NCBI GenBank assembly: GCA_035772735.1
Contig: JASDFA010000019.1
Coordinates: 35,611,001 to 35,675,000 of the forward strand
DNA length: 64,000 nt
From: Datura wrightii
Taxonomy: Eukaryota > Streptophyta > Magnoliopsida > Solanales > Solanaceae
Reading direction: 5' to 3'
The notes below the pieces were generated by a model that worked only from the letters and a program-made list of their open reading frames with translations, was not told the DNA's origin and made no database searches. This document shows positions 21,607 through 32,384 of this stretch, one piece after another. Within the stretch, counting starts at the first letter, position 1. Each line of letters opens with the position of its first letter. The position numbers and the translations under genes are program-made.

Positions 21607-24416
21607 ACACTTGCATCTAATTAGATAACTTGAATATATATGTTATTAGACACAATAATACATTGTTTGATCCGTTGAAAGCCTTCGACTACATCAGAAG
21701 CAATTTTGGCCGGTATGTATCAATCTAATGGATTGTGGCATATTCTTTATTTAAATTAAGAAGTAAAGAAAATTGCTTGATGTGTTCAATAAGTCATGGC
21801 AGCGGTATAACATTATAGTCCAGACACAATTTTAGGGTTTCATAAATTTTCTTGAGAATCAATCATTAATTTTTTTTAAAAAAAAAAGGTTGTCGGCGGG
21901 AATGGAGATTTTTCCACCTTTTTCTTTATTTTGTGTGATTGAATAAGATTCTACATGCCATTGAAGGAATTTCTTGATTTTATATTAATGAGATCTTGAA
22001 ATATTTTATAATAAAAGAAATTCTTCTTATTTATATATGGATGAAACCACTTGTTGTTGATTCTTGGAATAATGTTGGGCTATGATTTTTGATAGTTTTG
22101 ATTATATGAGCATTATCTATTACACATTTATATAATATATTATAAGTTAAAAAGAATTTTGTGATTAATAAATAGTTATCATTAGAATGGTTTATTTATT
22201 TGAAATCTTTGAAAATTCTTATAATTTTATACATGTGGGATGATATTGATACATGAATTGAGAGTTATGGATTATGATTGATAAATAGGATCTACTAAAG
22301 TGATCTATTTATTTGAGTCATTGAGTATTCTCAATGTATCACGTGTAAATTATCATGGATAAGTGTATGCTAGTGATAGAGTTTTATCTATCAAAAGGAG
22401 ATTTATCTTGGATACTAGTAACACTTAATTAATTCATGAGAAAAGGTATTGGGGTTTTAACTCAAAGAGGAGAAACATAATATCTTGAATTCTCATGTGT
22501 ATTAATCTAGAGGACAATTTGTTGTAAGGTGATATTGTGTGTCTTGCCAGAAGAAAACACACATTTTATACCTTGTGATCATGGATAACTAGGAGAAATG
22601 AAAATTTAATTCAGGTTTTTTAATCCTTAACTTTGTCTAAAACAGTTATTCACGTTTGGTCATAGTTTGACGGTCATGAATTTTCATGATGTTCGATTGA
22701 CCTGAAATTTGATGAGACCATAAAAAACGACCTCATGAACGATGCTCATAAATTTGTAGTATCAATGTCGTATTCTTCATTTTGAGGTCGTACATTTAGA
22801 TGGGTTCTAGGTAGTTTGTTGGATTAAAATTTGATAAATATGAAAACACTATTCTTTATATCGATTTTATTTATGTTAAATCTTGAACATGCTTACACAT
22901 GATGATTTAACATGAATTGATATATGATAAGAATATAGATCAGATTATTTTTTTCTTAAATTGGCTGAATTAGCTGTTTTTTGAAATTGGTCATAGATTT
23001 GGAGATCGAAAATTTTACGAACTCTAATTGATCTGAAATTTGGTAGGTTCATTATAAATGATTCATTAAACAAGACCCATAGCTTTATAGTGACTAACGT
23101 TGTTTTTTGGTCATTCGGAGTCGTTTTGATGGGTTTTTGAGTATTTTTCTATTTTATGAAAAATTAAAAATTAAGAAAACTTATTTTCTTTCAACCAGTG
23201 GTGGTAGGGTTCAATCTCTATGATCTCCATTGATATATAACTGTAATGTAATGAGTTTACATATTGACATTGGTCTTCTTTCCCCATCGGATAGACTCGT
23301 TATGGTCAATTACTATGTTTTTCGTCACTAGTTATTGATAACTTGTATTAACTCTCCAACTGAGTTACATGTTGGATCAATGGAACTAGAGATGATAATA
23401 ATGATATTCACTTGACGTAAATTAATAATATATTCTCCATCTGAGTTAACCTTAATTTTAATTTATTAGAGTGAATAATCTAACATCACATATGTGTGTT
23501 GCATGAGTAGTTCTTTTCACATCGAAATTTACTATTCAAGATGCATGGATATATATGTGGTGTGTTTTGAATTTTAATATTAGATGATACATTACTTTAA
23601 TTTATTTCACATGCATGTTATATTATTTGAATAAGAATTCATGATTAATAAATAGTTTCTGCTAAAGTGGTCTATTTATTTGGGGTCATTGAATATTCTT
23701 ATTTTATTTTCATGTGAAATTGTATTATGCCTTAATTGAGAATTATGATTAATAACGAGCTTCTATTAAGCGGTTTATTTGATTAAATCATTGATATTCT
23801 CAAAATGTATCATGTATAAATTATTCGTGTTCATATGGTGATATGAATCAATTTCTATCGTCTTCACTATTAATTATAAGTGAGATAATAAATTAACGTG
23901 TTGACTTTAGGTCTTCCTTCTGAACGGATAAATTTATTACAAGTTCACTAGGTAAAATTTCTAGTAATTGATAGCATGTGTTAACTCTCCATTTGAGTTT
24001 ATATGTTGGATCAGTTTTGAAATTTTAAGACAGACATGTAAAGTGGTGATCAATATTAATTCATGTAGCAAGTTAGATAATAAATTTATGTGTTGACTTT
24101 AGGTCTTCCTCCATAACGGATAAATTTATTGTGGGTTGCCACTGGAATAAAATCACTAGTTATTGATAACAGTAATGAGTTTACATGTTGACATTGGTCT
24201 TCTTTCCCCATAGGATAGACATACTACGGTCAATTACTGTATTTTTCGTTACTAGTTACTGATAACTTGTATTAACTCTCCAACTGAGTTACATGTTGGA
24301 TCAATGGAACTAGTATTCAATAATTATATACAATTGACTAAAAGTAACAATTTACTCTCCAATTGAGTTGGTTTTGTTTCTTTTTGAATTGTATTAATCT
24401 TGCATAATATATATTA

Positions 24417-24469
<53 letters not shown>

Positions 24470-24640
24470 AAATATATACATTGCATGAATAATATTTTTT
24501 CCATCGAAATTTATTATTCAGATGCATGTATGTATGTATATTAATGAATGCGGTCTGAATTTAATAATTCAGTTTATCATCTTATTATGATCTATTTAAT
24601 ATGTTACATCTCAGATTCCCAACATACTTTATCCGGTTCA
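21607..24640 (+). repeat. Repeat-rich non-coding leader of the copia element
   Basis: Where gag should lie there is no open frame. Instead, three sets of diverged direct repeats are interleaved. One set contains TAATAAATAG..CTATTTATTTG (near 22150, 22260, 23640, 23730). A second contains GTTGACWTTGGTCTTC and TTAACTCTCCAACTGAGTT (near 23220, 23845, 24060, 24165). A third contains TGACCTGAAATTTG/TGATCTGAAATTTGGT (near 22695 and 23028). A (TG)n tract ends the region. Confidence 0.6.
24413..24467. repeat. (AT)n(TG)n microsatellite
   Basis: Alternating AT from 24413 passes into about 20 TG units (24429-24467). A simple repeat inside the copia leader. Confidence 0.95.
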
Positions 24641-24959
24641 CTTACTACTATTCAAAAATATATTCTTTTTCTCAAAGATATCAGATTAATTTAAAGAATG
24701 CATTTTATATGTACCTTTGTTAGAAAGAATTTAATTTCATTTTCTAAACAATTAAGAGATGGATATTCAGTTTATTCTTCTTATAACTTTTGTGTTATTG
24801 AACTTGATAAACTTTTTATCTCTTGTGTTACATAAATGCGTGACCTCTTTATTATTAATATCTTTCTTGAACTAAGTAATATTAACCTATCCCTTAAGAG
24901 AAAATATTATTTAATATTGATGAAACTTATCTAGTCCACTAGCTTTTAAGTCATTTATT

Positions 24960-25900
24960 CTGGATAGGACATCGAAGTTGGTTAATTGATGGACTTACAG
25001 GTTCATTAAAAGTGAAGACACTACCAACTTTTGAGTCCTATTTAAAAGGAAAAAATGAACCAAAGTATATTCCTTTTAAAAGGAAGTAAAACTAGTGATA
25101 AATTTGAATTAATCCATTCCGATTAGTGTGATCAAATGATCATCTAGGCAAGAGGTGATTTTGGTATTCTGTGTCACTCACAAAAGTTTACTCAGAATAT
25201 GAATATATTTATTTAATGCTCCATAAGTTTGAATGTTTTGAAATAGTCAAGGTATTTAAGGCGGATGAAAAAACATCATGAAAAATACATTAAGTCAATG
25301 CGATCTAATCATAGTGGCGAGTACCTCTTTGGAGAGCTCATTAATCACTTATCAGATAGAGGAATTGCAATCAATTGTCTACATCAGTTACTCTACAATA
25401 GACTGATGTAGAAGAGGAAAGAAAAAAGTTCTTATGCAGATGATAAGATTAATGAATTAACTTATTCATTTTTTTTCATCTTGGGATATTTCTTAGAAAC
25501 TCAAATAACATTCTTAATTTTATTCCTTCTGAGTCAGTACCTTTAATACTTATGGAACTGTGGATTTGATGTAAGTCCAGTTTGTGACATATGCATATAT
25601 GGAGTTGTCCAACACATGTGTTGAAAGGGAAAACAGATAAGGTGGAATTAAGAACAAATATGTGAGTCTTTATTGGATATCCAAAGGAAACGAAAAGAGG
25701 TTTATTTTATTGTCCAAAAAAAAATAAGGTAATTATTGATACAAATGCCAGATTTCTAGAAAAAGGACCATTTAATAAACCATGTTCCTAGAAGTAAACT
25801 AGTTTTATAGGACTAAGCAAAGAAATAACAAATGAGTCATCTGAAAATTCAAAAGTTCAAGACATCTAACCAAGAAGTCAGAATTGACGTTTCATTGCAT
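24960..25900 (+). pseudogene. pol: Copia pre-integrase and integrase remnant
   Basis: Readable pieces in shifting frames: HRSWLIDGLTGSLKVKTLPTF (pre-integrase), SDKFELIHSD (start of the core), HHEKYIKSMRSNHSGEYLFGEL and DRGIAINCLH (the RSD-GGEYL region with the second catalytic Asp), and further WSCPTHVLKGKTDKVELRT, VFIGYPKETKRGLFYCPKKNKVIIDTNARFLE, the segment downstream of the core. Stops and frame changes are frequent. This is clear homology to plant copia (Tork/SIRE-like) pol, with no function left. Confidence 0.8.
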
Positions 25901-26312
25901 TTATGTAGTGGGAGAAACCTTAATAGATGTAAGAAAATTCATTAACTCAAAGTAGTGAGAGTGATGTTGAACAAATAACACTATATGAAGTTATTAATAT
26001 TTCAATATTTTAAGGTAATGAAGAAAAAATTAAGACGCAAGCACATTATAGTGTGATAATAGTAGTGATAGTACTTAGTCGTAGTGGGAGAATGATAAAC
26101 TAGATCAGGTCGGTGTATACTCTTGGGAGAGTTTCATCATAGAATTCCTGAAGATATTAATACATAACCAATCAGTTACGATGAATCACTATTAGACGAA
26201 GTTGCATTAGAAAATAACTTGGCAAGTTCCTTTTGAAGGAGCTTATTGGCTAAAACTTTTGAAAGTTGTGTAAAAAGAATTCCTGTAAAAGTTAGCTGCA
26301 TGGTTAGGAGTA
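25901..26312 (+). pseudogene. pol: Copia pol tail, RT deleted
   Basis: Only scraps are readable, ending with TFESCVKRIPVKVS and a MVRSISGILLG-like segment just before the polypurine tract, in the place of the RNase H end. Some 2 kb of RT/RNase H normally lying here is absent, so an internal deletion removed it. Confidence 0.5.
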
Positions 26313-26324
26313 TAAGTGGGATAT
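26313..26324 (+). other. Polypurine tract of the copia element
   Basis: AAGTGGGATAT directly precedes TGTTGGG at 26325, the usual copia polypurine/LTR junction. Confidence 0.7.
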
Positions 26325-27810
26325 TGTTGGGCATATACCATTAATTAGATATGGTATATTCTAACAATTCTTATGGTTAAAATTCTAAGTGATAGATTGT
26401 TGGGATATATTATTAACCATGAGTTATGTACTATAAATCATGTATTCAGATATAGTATTTTTTATAGAACTATTATTTATTCAATTTTAATAAAGGTTTA
26501 AATAAATCATATATTAGTCGATGTGTCCTTTACTTATATAGTAAATGATTTAGTGTATAGAGTTTAGCTTATACACAGAAGATTAAATCATCGGTTCTTA
26601 TAAGTATAAAGTTTATATGTGTTCACAATCTAAGATGAAAAAATGGACAAATTCATCGGTAAAATTGTAGAACAAGATTAAATATAATTTATCTTGATTA
26701 TGGGAATGGTATAATTCCAACTTCTTATGCTAGTACATTTTTTATGTATTGAACGGACCAAGTAGAGATAAGTATTTTATCTGACTTAATAAAATAAATT
26801 CTCTAGATCATTTTATATACTTATACTCTTAATCTTGATATAATTATTATGATCAATGTGATTTTTTTATTATTTTGATCTATCAAAGGATGAAACTCGA
26901 TCTTTTGTGAGTTAAAATGTTCCCAATAGGTTGGATGATGACAAATGACATTTGTGAAATAATAATTAGTTGATGGAATCCATGTCTTGGCCTTGAGATT
27001 GATGATATCCCGTTATGATTACTTGTAAGTTTTCATGTGAAAACCTTGCAAGTGGATTTAGTATTCGACAAAAAATAAGTTAAGCATTTGAATAAAGGAT
27101 TAAATTAATCAATGAATTAAATAATCAAAAATTTAATTCGATGGATTGATATCTGTAATCTTAATATGGGGAGTTAAATAAGATTTAATGAATGATTTTG
27201 AATTATACCGACTGCAATTATGAATTTTTGGTGGAATAATCTATAATTTATTATGGTAGGTTAATTCATTCATTTTGCGAATTAATACCATAATTGAAAG
27301 TCTTACTAATTAAATATGTGGTTCCTGCTATGTCTGATTAATTAATGAACTTGAAAGGAAGAAATCAGTTTTCTAGAAGAAGTAAAATCTTATAAGATTT
27401 TGGGTAAAATAAACTGGTCTTCTAGAAGGAAAATTTAACTATTACTTGGAGAGAAAGATTTCTATACATTTTGGGACTAAGATTTTACACCCTAAAACGT
27501 GGTTATAAATAGGATTCTCTTCCTCCATGAAAGATGATGGAAGAACTTTGAACTTTTTGAGATGCAGTACTTGTCCACACAAGTATTCCCTACTCGGAGA
27601 TTTTTAAGGCTATAGTAGAAGATCGCCGACCTGAAGAACGCATTGGACAATTTGTGCAATAGCTTTCAAGAGGATTGATTCGTGGTCACGCTTCAAGAGA
27701 TAAGTATCAATTTTATGTTTGATTAAAATCTGTATTTTTTTGTTGTCTATGTTACATGCAAGTATGATCCTGAATTGTTAGTTTCCGCTGCGTATGTCTA
27801 AATGTCAATA
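26325..27810 (+). repeat. 3' LTR of the copia element, with an extra 73-bp start
   Basis: TGTTGGG occurs at 26325 right after the polypurine tract and again at 26398, from where the sequence follows the 5' LTR. Bases 26325-26397 therefore look like a second LTR start inserted or retained by template switching. The rest aligns to 27810. A TATAAATAGGATTCTC promoter copy lies at 27504-27520. Confidence 0.8.
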
Positions 27811-28200
27811 ATAGCACACTAAATTAGTGTTTTATATGATAATAGGCATAAAATACATGTATTAGCCGCTGATTCTCTTGCATTTAGGCTCTTTCTTAGT
27901 CATTTGAGTACAACTTTGACTATTTTGCACTTAATATTGTGTTTTTTGAAGGGTTGTAGGAAGATGAAGAGATTTGGAACTTAAAACCTATACTTTTGAG
28001 GCTTTGAAGTCTGAGTAGTACTTCAATATAATGAGTCTGCGATTCGAAGATTCACAAGTTGAAATAGGAAGAAAAGCAAAGAACCACAAGATGAAGACCA
28101 TTCGGGCAAACCACAACCCATGTCGTGCCTGCAATACCTGTTGGTCCCTGCCAATGAGAGTATGAACCCCTACAAAGTGACCCCTATGCTACACCGGTCA

Positions 28201-28534
28201 CATCATGCTAGGCCATTCAGGCGGACTCTCCACCAAGTTATATTTTTTATCGGGTATTTTCGTCAAGATATTTTTGGATACTCTATGTATACGTCTTGAA
28301 CTCAATTTTTGTGGAATTATCATCCATTAGATGCAAATAAAGGTTAAGATCATTATCTTGTAGGTTGCATCACGCTAGACCATTCAGGAGAACCTTTCAC
28401 TGAGTTATTTTTAAGGGGTATTTTTGTTCGTTCACTTTTGGGTACTCTATATATACATCTACAACTCAATTTTTATGAGGATTATCACCATTTGGTGCAG
28501 ATCAAGGGTTAAGAATATTATTTTTTAGGGTTTA
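28201..28534 (+). promoter_or_regulatory. Tandemly duplicated LTR promoter segment
   Basis: Two 167-bp copies begin CATCATGCTAG and CATCACGCTAG, each with ACTCTATRTATAC about 90 bases in and a CTCAATTTTTRTG word after it. They look like a duplicated core promoter in the old LTR. Confidence 0.5.
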
Positions 28535-29301
28535 TCTTTCACCTTCTTATTATTACTGTAAATCCTTCCTTATATTATTCATGAGTTCTTGTCATTATAT
28601 TATAATCATGAGTAGTTAAACTTCAGAATTCTTGTATTTTAGCACAGGCATGAATTGATGTTTGAAGATTTCTCGTAAATATTAGTTTTTCATTTGAGTT
28701 TTTTCACTTATTCTTGATCTTAATTATTTGATTTTCTAGACAACTATTAAATACTATCTGTGGCACTTTAATTGGACATAGGAGAAGAAATTGCAAGCAT
28801 AGTAAGAATAAGTAGAGCTTGTTTGTAAACCTCTAGATAAGGAATCGCCGATGTGGATGGGAATATACCCAATTTATCCTCCCTTAGATGAATACATAAG
28901 ATATACAAATGCATTTTTCTATTATCTAGCAATCATAGGAATATAGAAATCATGATAGTCAAGTAGGCTTAGAGTAATTGGCATGATGCTTAATAAATAA
29001 TAATCTACAACTAGTAACTCAGAAAAATAGATATGCATGATGATCGGACAAGTCAACTAGATTGTCAGTTTACAGAGTCCTAGACCACTCTCTCTGTCAT
29101 TTGATAAAACCTATTCATCTTAGCGTTGCAATTAGTTTTTACTTCTTTCTCTTACCTAAAATTTAGTAGCATAATACATATGCAAAAATTGTTGACCTCT
29201 CGAATAGTTAAATCAGAATTCAAACTAGATAGTCGATCCTGAAAGTATTTGTGAAAATGATATCTGGACCAAAATCTTGTATTACTTGCATGATCATGTA
29301 T

Positions 29302-29306
29302 ACTTG
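29302..29306 (+). other. Target-site duplication ACTTG, left copy
   Basis: ACTTG here equals ACTTG at 39674-39678, exactly flanking the element 29307-39673. Confidence 0.85.
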
Positions 29307-30811
29307 TGATGTGGTGTGAGTTTACAACACTTTTGACACTCAAAATTAAGAAAATAGCATGGACTTAGGTATGTCTATATGGATATAAGGTACTTTTTCT
29401 TTGATTACAAGATAAATATGTATTGGAGCAAGAATGTGCAAAAGCTAGCCTGAAAGTGCAAAAAATAGGCTTAAGTCACAGTTCTTAGTATGAGCCGTAG
29501 GATGTTGCTACGAGTCGTACTGAATATCGTGCAAAGTTTCATAAGGATAAGTATGAAGAGTGCATCCTACGACTCTCAGTACGAGTCGTACAATGCTTGT
29601 ACGGGCCATAGTGTAGAAGTCGTGGAAAGATTCAGAAGATTTGCATAAGAGGCTGACTCATGATACGGAAGCACAGTACGACTCGTACGAAGCATGTATG
29701 AGTCGTACCACGGCCCAACTTTTAGCCAAATTTCTTCCAGTCAAAGACATACAAGAAGCAGGTACAACTAGTACATACCTGCTACGGGTCGTAGGATTGG
29801 TCGTGACACAGACGACATCAGTTATGGAAATTCACCCTGTTAGCCTAGGAAAAGGATTTTTATGTTTGTATAAATACGTTTCATGTTTTATTTTCATAAA
29901 GAAATAATTAGTTATTTAACATTAGAGGATATGAGAATTGACGGATAGAACATAAAATTGAGTTGATTGACTTGTGATCAACCTTTTCTTGATTTTCTCT
30001 TGATCTTCATACTTTGTTCTTGAGGATTTTGCTGATTTATTTAAAGAAGTTTTTCTCTTATTCATAATTGTAAGTATTGATTTATGTATTTAATTATGAA
30101 TGCAAAATCACAATCTTGCAACTATGAGAGGCTAAAACCTCCATAGCTAGGGTTGTTGGAACCACGGTGAATTAACAAGCTAGAGTTATATAAAAGTGAT
30201 TCAAAATTAATGCAGAACACTTGTATTGTATTGTCTTCATACTTAAACATTTCTTAATGGTACACAACGTTAGGACTTGCCCGAATTCTTTACTTGCTTG
30301 AGCCTAGAGAGGTAGAGATTAGAAAAAGAGAATTACAACAAAGCCTTGATCTTGATGATCATTGTATTAACTTGAGTTGTGGTCGCAAGATAGTTAAATT
30401 TGGGACATATTGATAATGGTTAGTTTGCAATCGCTCATGAGACCTGACCCGGTGATTGAGTATAGTCATTCAATAGGGACGAACCAGTCGTTTGGATGAA
30501 CATAAGTTATCAGTTCTACAAGCAAGCATTGGTGATGATCACGTATGTATACCTGAAGCAGTTATGAATCTATGGGGAATACAAACCCTAATTATCTTTT
30601 ATTCTTGATTTCAACCAAAATATTAACAGTTATTTTAATTATTGTTTTCTTTAGAACCCTCAATTTGGAGTAACTACCTAACAAGTTCTCTTACTGGCTT
30701 TAGTCTAGCTTTTCCATATTTCCTGTGGGATCGACCCCAACCTCTAATTGGGTTCTTTATTGACAACATTTGCTTCATACTTTAATAGGAGGTATGGTTT
30801 GAGCGTTATCA
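29307..30811 (+). repeat. 5' LTR of the non-autonomous element
   Basis: Starts TGATGTGGTGTGAG, ends GAGCGTTATCA. It aligns with the split 3' LTR throughout. Between 29484 and 29815 it has a cluster of the near-palindrome TACGAGTCGTAC and variants. A TATA-like TGTATAAATACG lies at 29866-29877. Confidence 0.9.
29484..29815. promoter_or_regulatory. Cluster of TACGAGTCGTAC-type near-palindromes
   Basis: At least nine variants of ACGAGTCGTA / TACGACTCGTA occur in 330 bases, ~60-380 bases upstream of a TATA-like box, and the cluster is kept in the 3' LTR (36250-36570). The function is unknown; a binding array for a transcription factor is one possibility. Confidence 0.5.
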
Positions 30812-30816
30812 AAAAG

Positions 30817-30834
30817 TGGCGTCGTTGCTAGAGA
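30817..30834 (+). other. Primer-binding site, tRNA-Asp type
   Basis: TGGCGTCGTTGCTAGAGA against TGGCGCCGTTGCCGGGGA, the complement of the 3' end of plant tRNA-Asp: 15 of 18 match, five bases after the LTR. This primer is typical of Athila/Tat elements. Confidence 0.8.
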
Positions 30835-32384
30835 ATATGGCTAAGATTAGATTAATTTCTTGTATTTAACTTTTGGTTGTTATTTCCTCTTTTACATTTT
30901 TTTTGTTTTATTTTGTATCATCCAGGGCACCTCTTAGAAAAGACAAGCATTTAAGACAGTGGAGGATGATTCCGAGTTCCTTGACGAAGTCTAAGCAGTA
31001 AAGATACTTACGTCGTGTCGCGATGTTAAATCAGGCGCTTCTTTAGAGGTAACCTAAGTAGTGGCTTGGTGAAGTCTGAGTAACTGGCCACCTGCGTCGT
31101 TCCGCGATGTTAAATCAAGAGCTTCTTGGGAGGAAACCCAAGTGATTGAACTAAGGTTTGTTTAGTGTATAGGGAAAACAAAAACAGGAGGCAGAAAAAA
31201 CTGCTGAAAGAGCAGTTGCTACGGCTCTTAGTATGACTCATGACAGCATCATACGAGCCGTAGCAGGAGGTGTGGTGAGGTTCAGAGATGTATTTCAAAG
31301 CAAAGACCTATGAGTCATCATACAGATCGTACCCACCTTGTACAAGTCGTGGGATGTACTTATAGGTCCTCAGGTAAGTTTTCAAAACTCTGACTTACGG
31401 GTCCAAAGGACGAGTCATGATGGGTCAAAATCTCTAAACTTACCCGACTCGACCCAGATTTTCAAATCTGCCCTTCTCCTATTTTAAGCCCAAGACCTAA
31501 CACGATCCTTTTCCCCACGCAAACAAAACCAAAGAACGATCCCTACTTATGAATCCCTCACACCGTGACTCAAAAACAAAGAACCTACGAGCAATTTCTT
31601 GCTCAAATTAAGTGCACCTCCACTCACATTCTTGATTATCAGTCGAAGAAAGAAGCAATAAGCAAGTGTATCGTATTTAATATCAAGAAACTTATTTGCT
31701 TGAAGTCATGATTGTCAAACCCCTGTGAGTTTTTATGTTTGCTCGAAAAATTTGAGGGGGACAATGATCAGGGGTATTATTGAACTATAAGCGACTGGGA
31801 AAACATTATTTAGGAGATGAACTTGTGCATTGAAGCATTTAAACTTGAGTTACGGGTAGTGATTAAAAAGGAGAGGGATGAGTAGTGTTAAATCGATTGA
31901 ATGACATGCCTAGACCTGGGAAATCTGAGTACCCAAATCGTGAAAAAGAATCTTGCAAACTGGAAAAAATTGAATAAGTCAAGAAAGTGGCACAAAACAC
32001 GGTATGGTTCATGGTTTGTCACTCGAGTCGTACTGTGCATTCGTACCCAGGACCTGAACAGGGCTAAGCCAAATGAGGCAGAAGAGTTCTTCCTACGACT
32101 CATGGAATTAACCTACGGGTCGTACCACGAGTCATGGAAAAATACAGAGAAAATGATAGTGTAGGGGTTTTATCAGACGACTCAAGGTACGAGTCATACC
32201 TTCGTGGTATGAGTCATACCTGTGAACCGTAATATGCATACAGAGTTGTTGGGACTTTATACGAGTCGTACCTCCATGGTACGACCCGTACTGCCAACTC
32301 ATGTTGAGAATCTAAAAATTTCTTTTCTAGTTTTTCTTTCTCGGATATGGAATTCTAATTCTCTTCTCTATAGGAAAAATTACA
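30835..32384 (+). other. Non-coding leader of the non-autonomous element
   Basis: No convincing open frame. It continues the ACGAGTCGTAC motif cluster (31200-31400, 32010-32300), denser than chance. A near-duplicate segment containing GTCGTNNCGCGATGTTAAATCA occurs at about 31013-31036 and 31096-31119. Confidence 0.5.

Larger units (their letters stand above)
20217..27810 (+). mobile_element. Ty1/copia element with both LTRs, pol largely deleted
   Basis: LTRs 20217-21590 and 26398-27810 are colinear along ~1.38 kb. ATAGC precedes the element (20212-20216) and follows it (27811-27815), a perfect 5-bp target duplication. A Met-type primer site follows the first LTR and a polypurine tract precedes the second. 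Between them are an unusual repeat-rich non-coding part, integrase remnants and the tail of RNase H; RT is gone. The last LTR base pair is TA instead of CA. Confidence 0.85.
27837..29306 (+). repeat. LTR of an old Athila/Tat-like gypsy element (major part)
   Basis: Starts TGATAATAGGCATAAAATACATG and runs to 29306, where another element is inserted; its last ~20 bases are at 39679-39698. Joined in thought across the insertion, the end is followed by a tRNA-Asp type primer site and gag (39706 onward), the Athila/Tat layout. A 167-bp tandem duplication (28201-28367, 28368-28534) doubles a TATA-like segment (TCTATGTATAC and TCTATATATAC). Confidence 0.65.
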
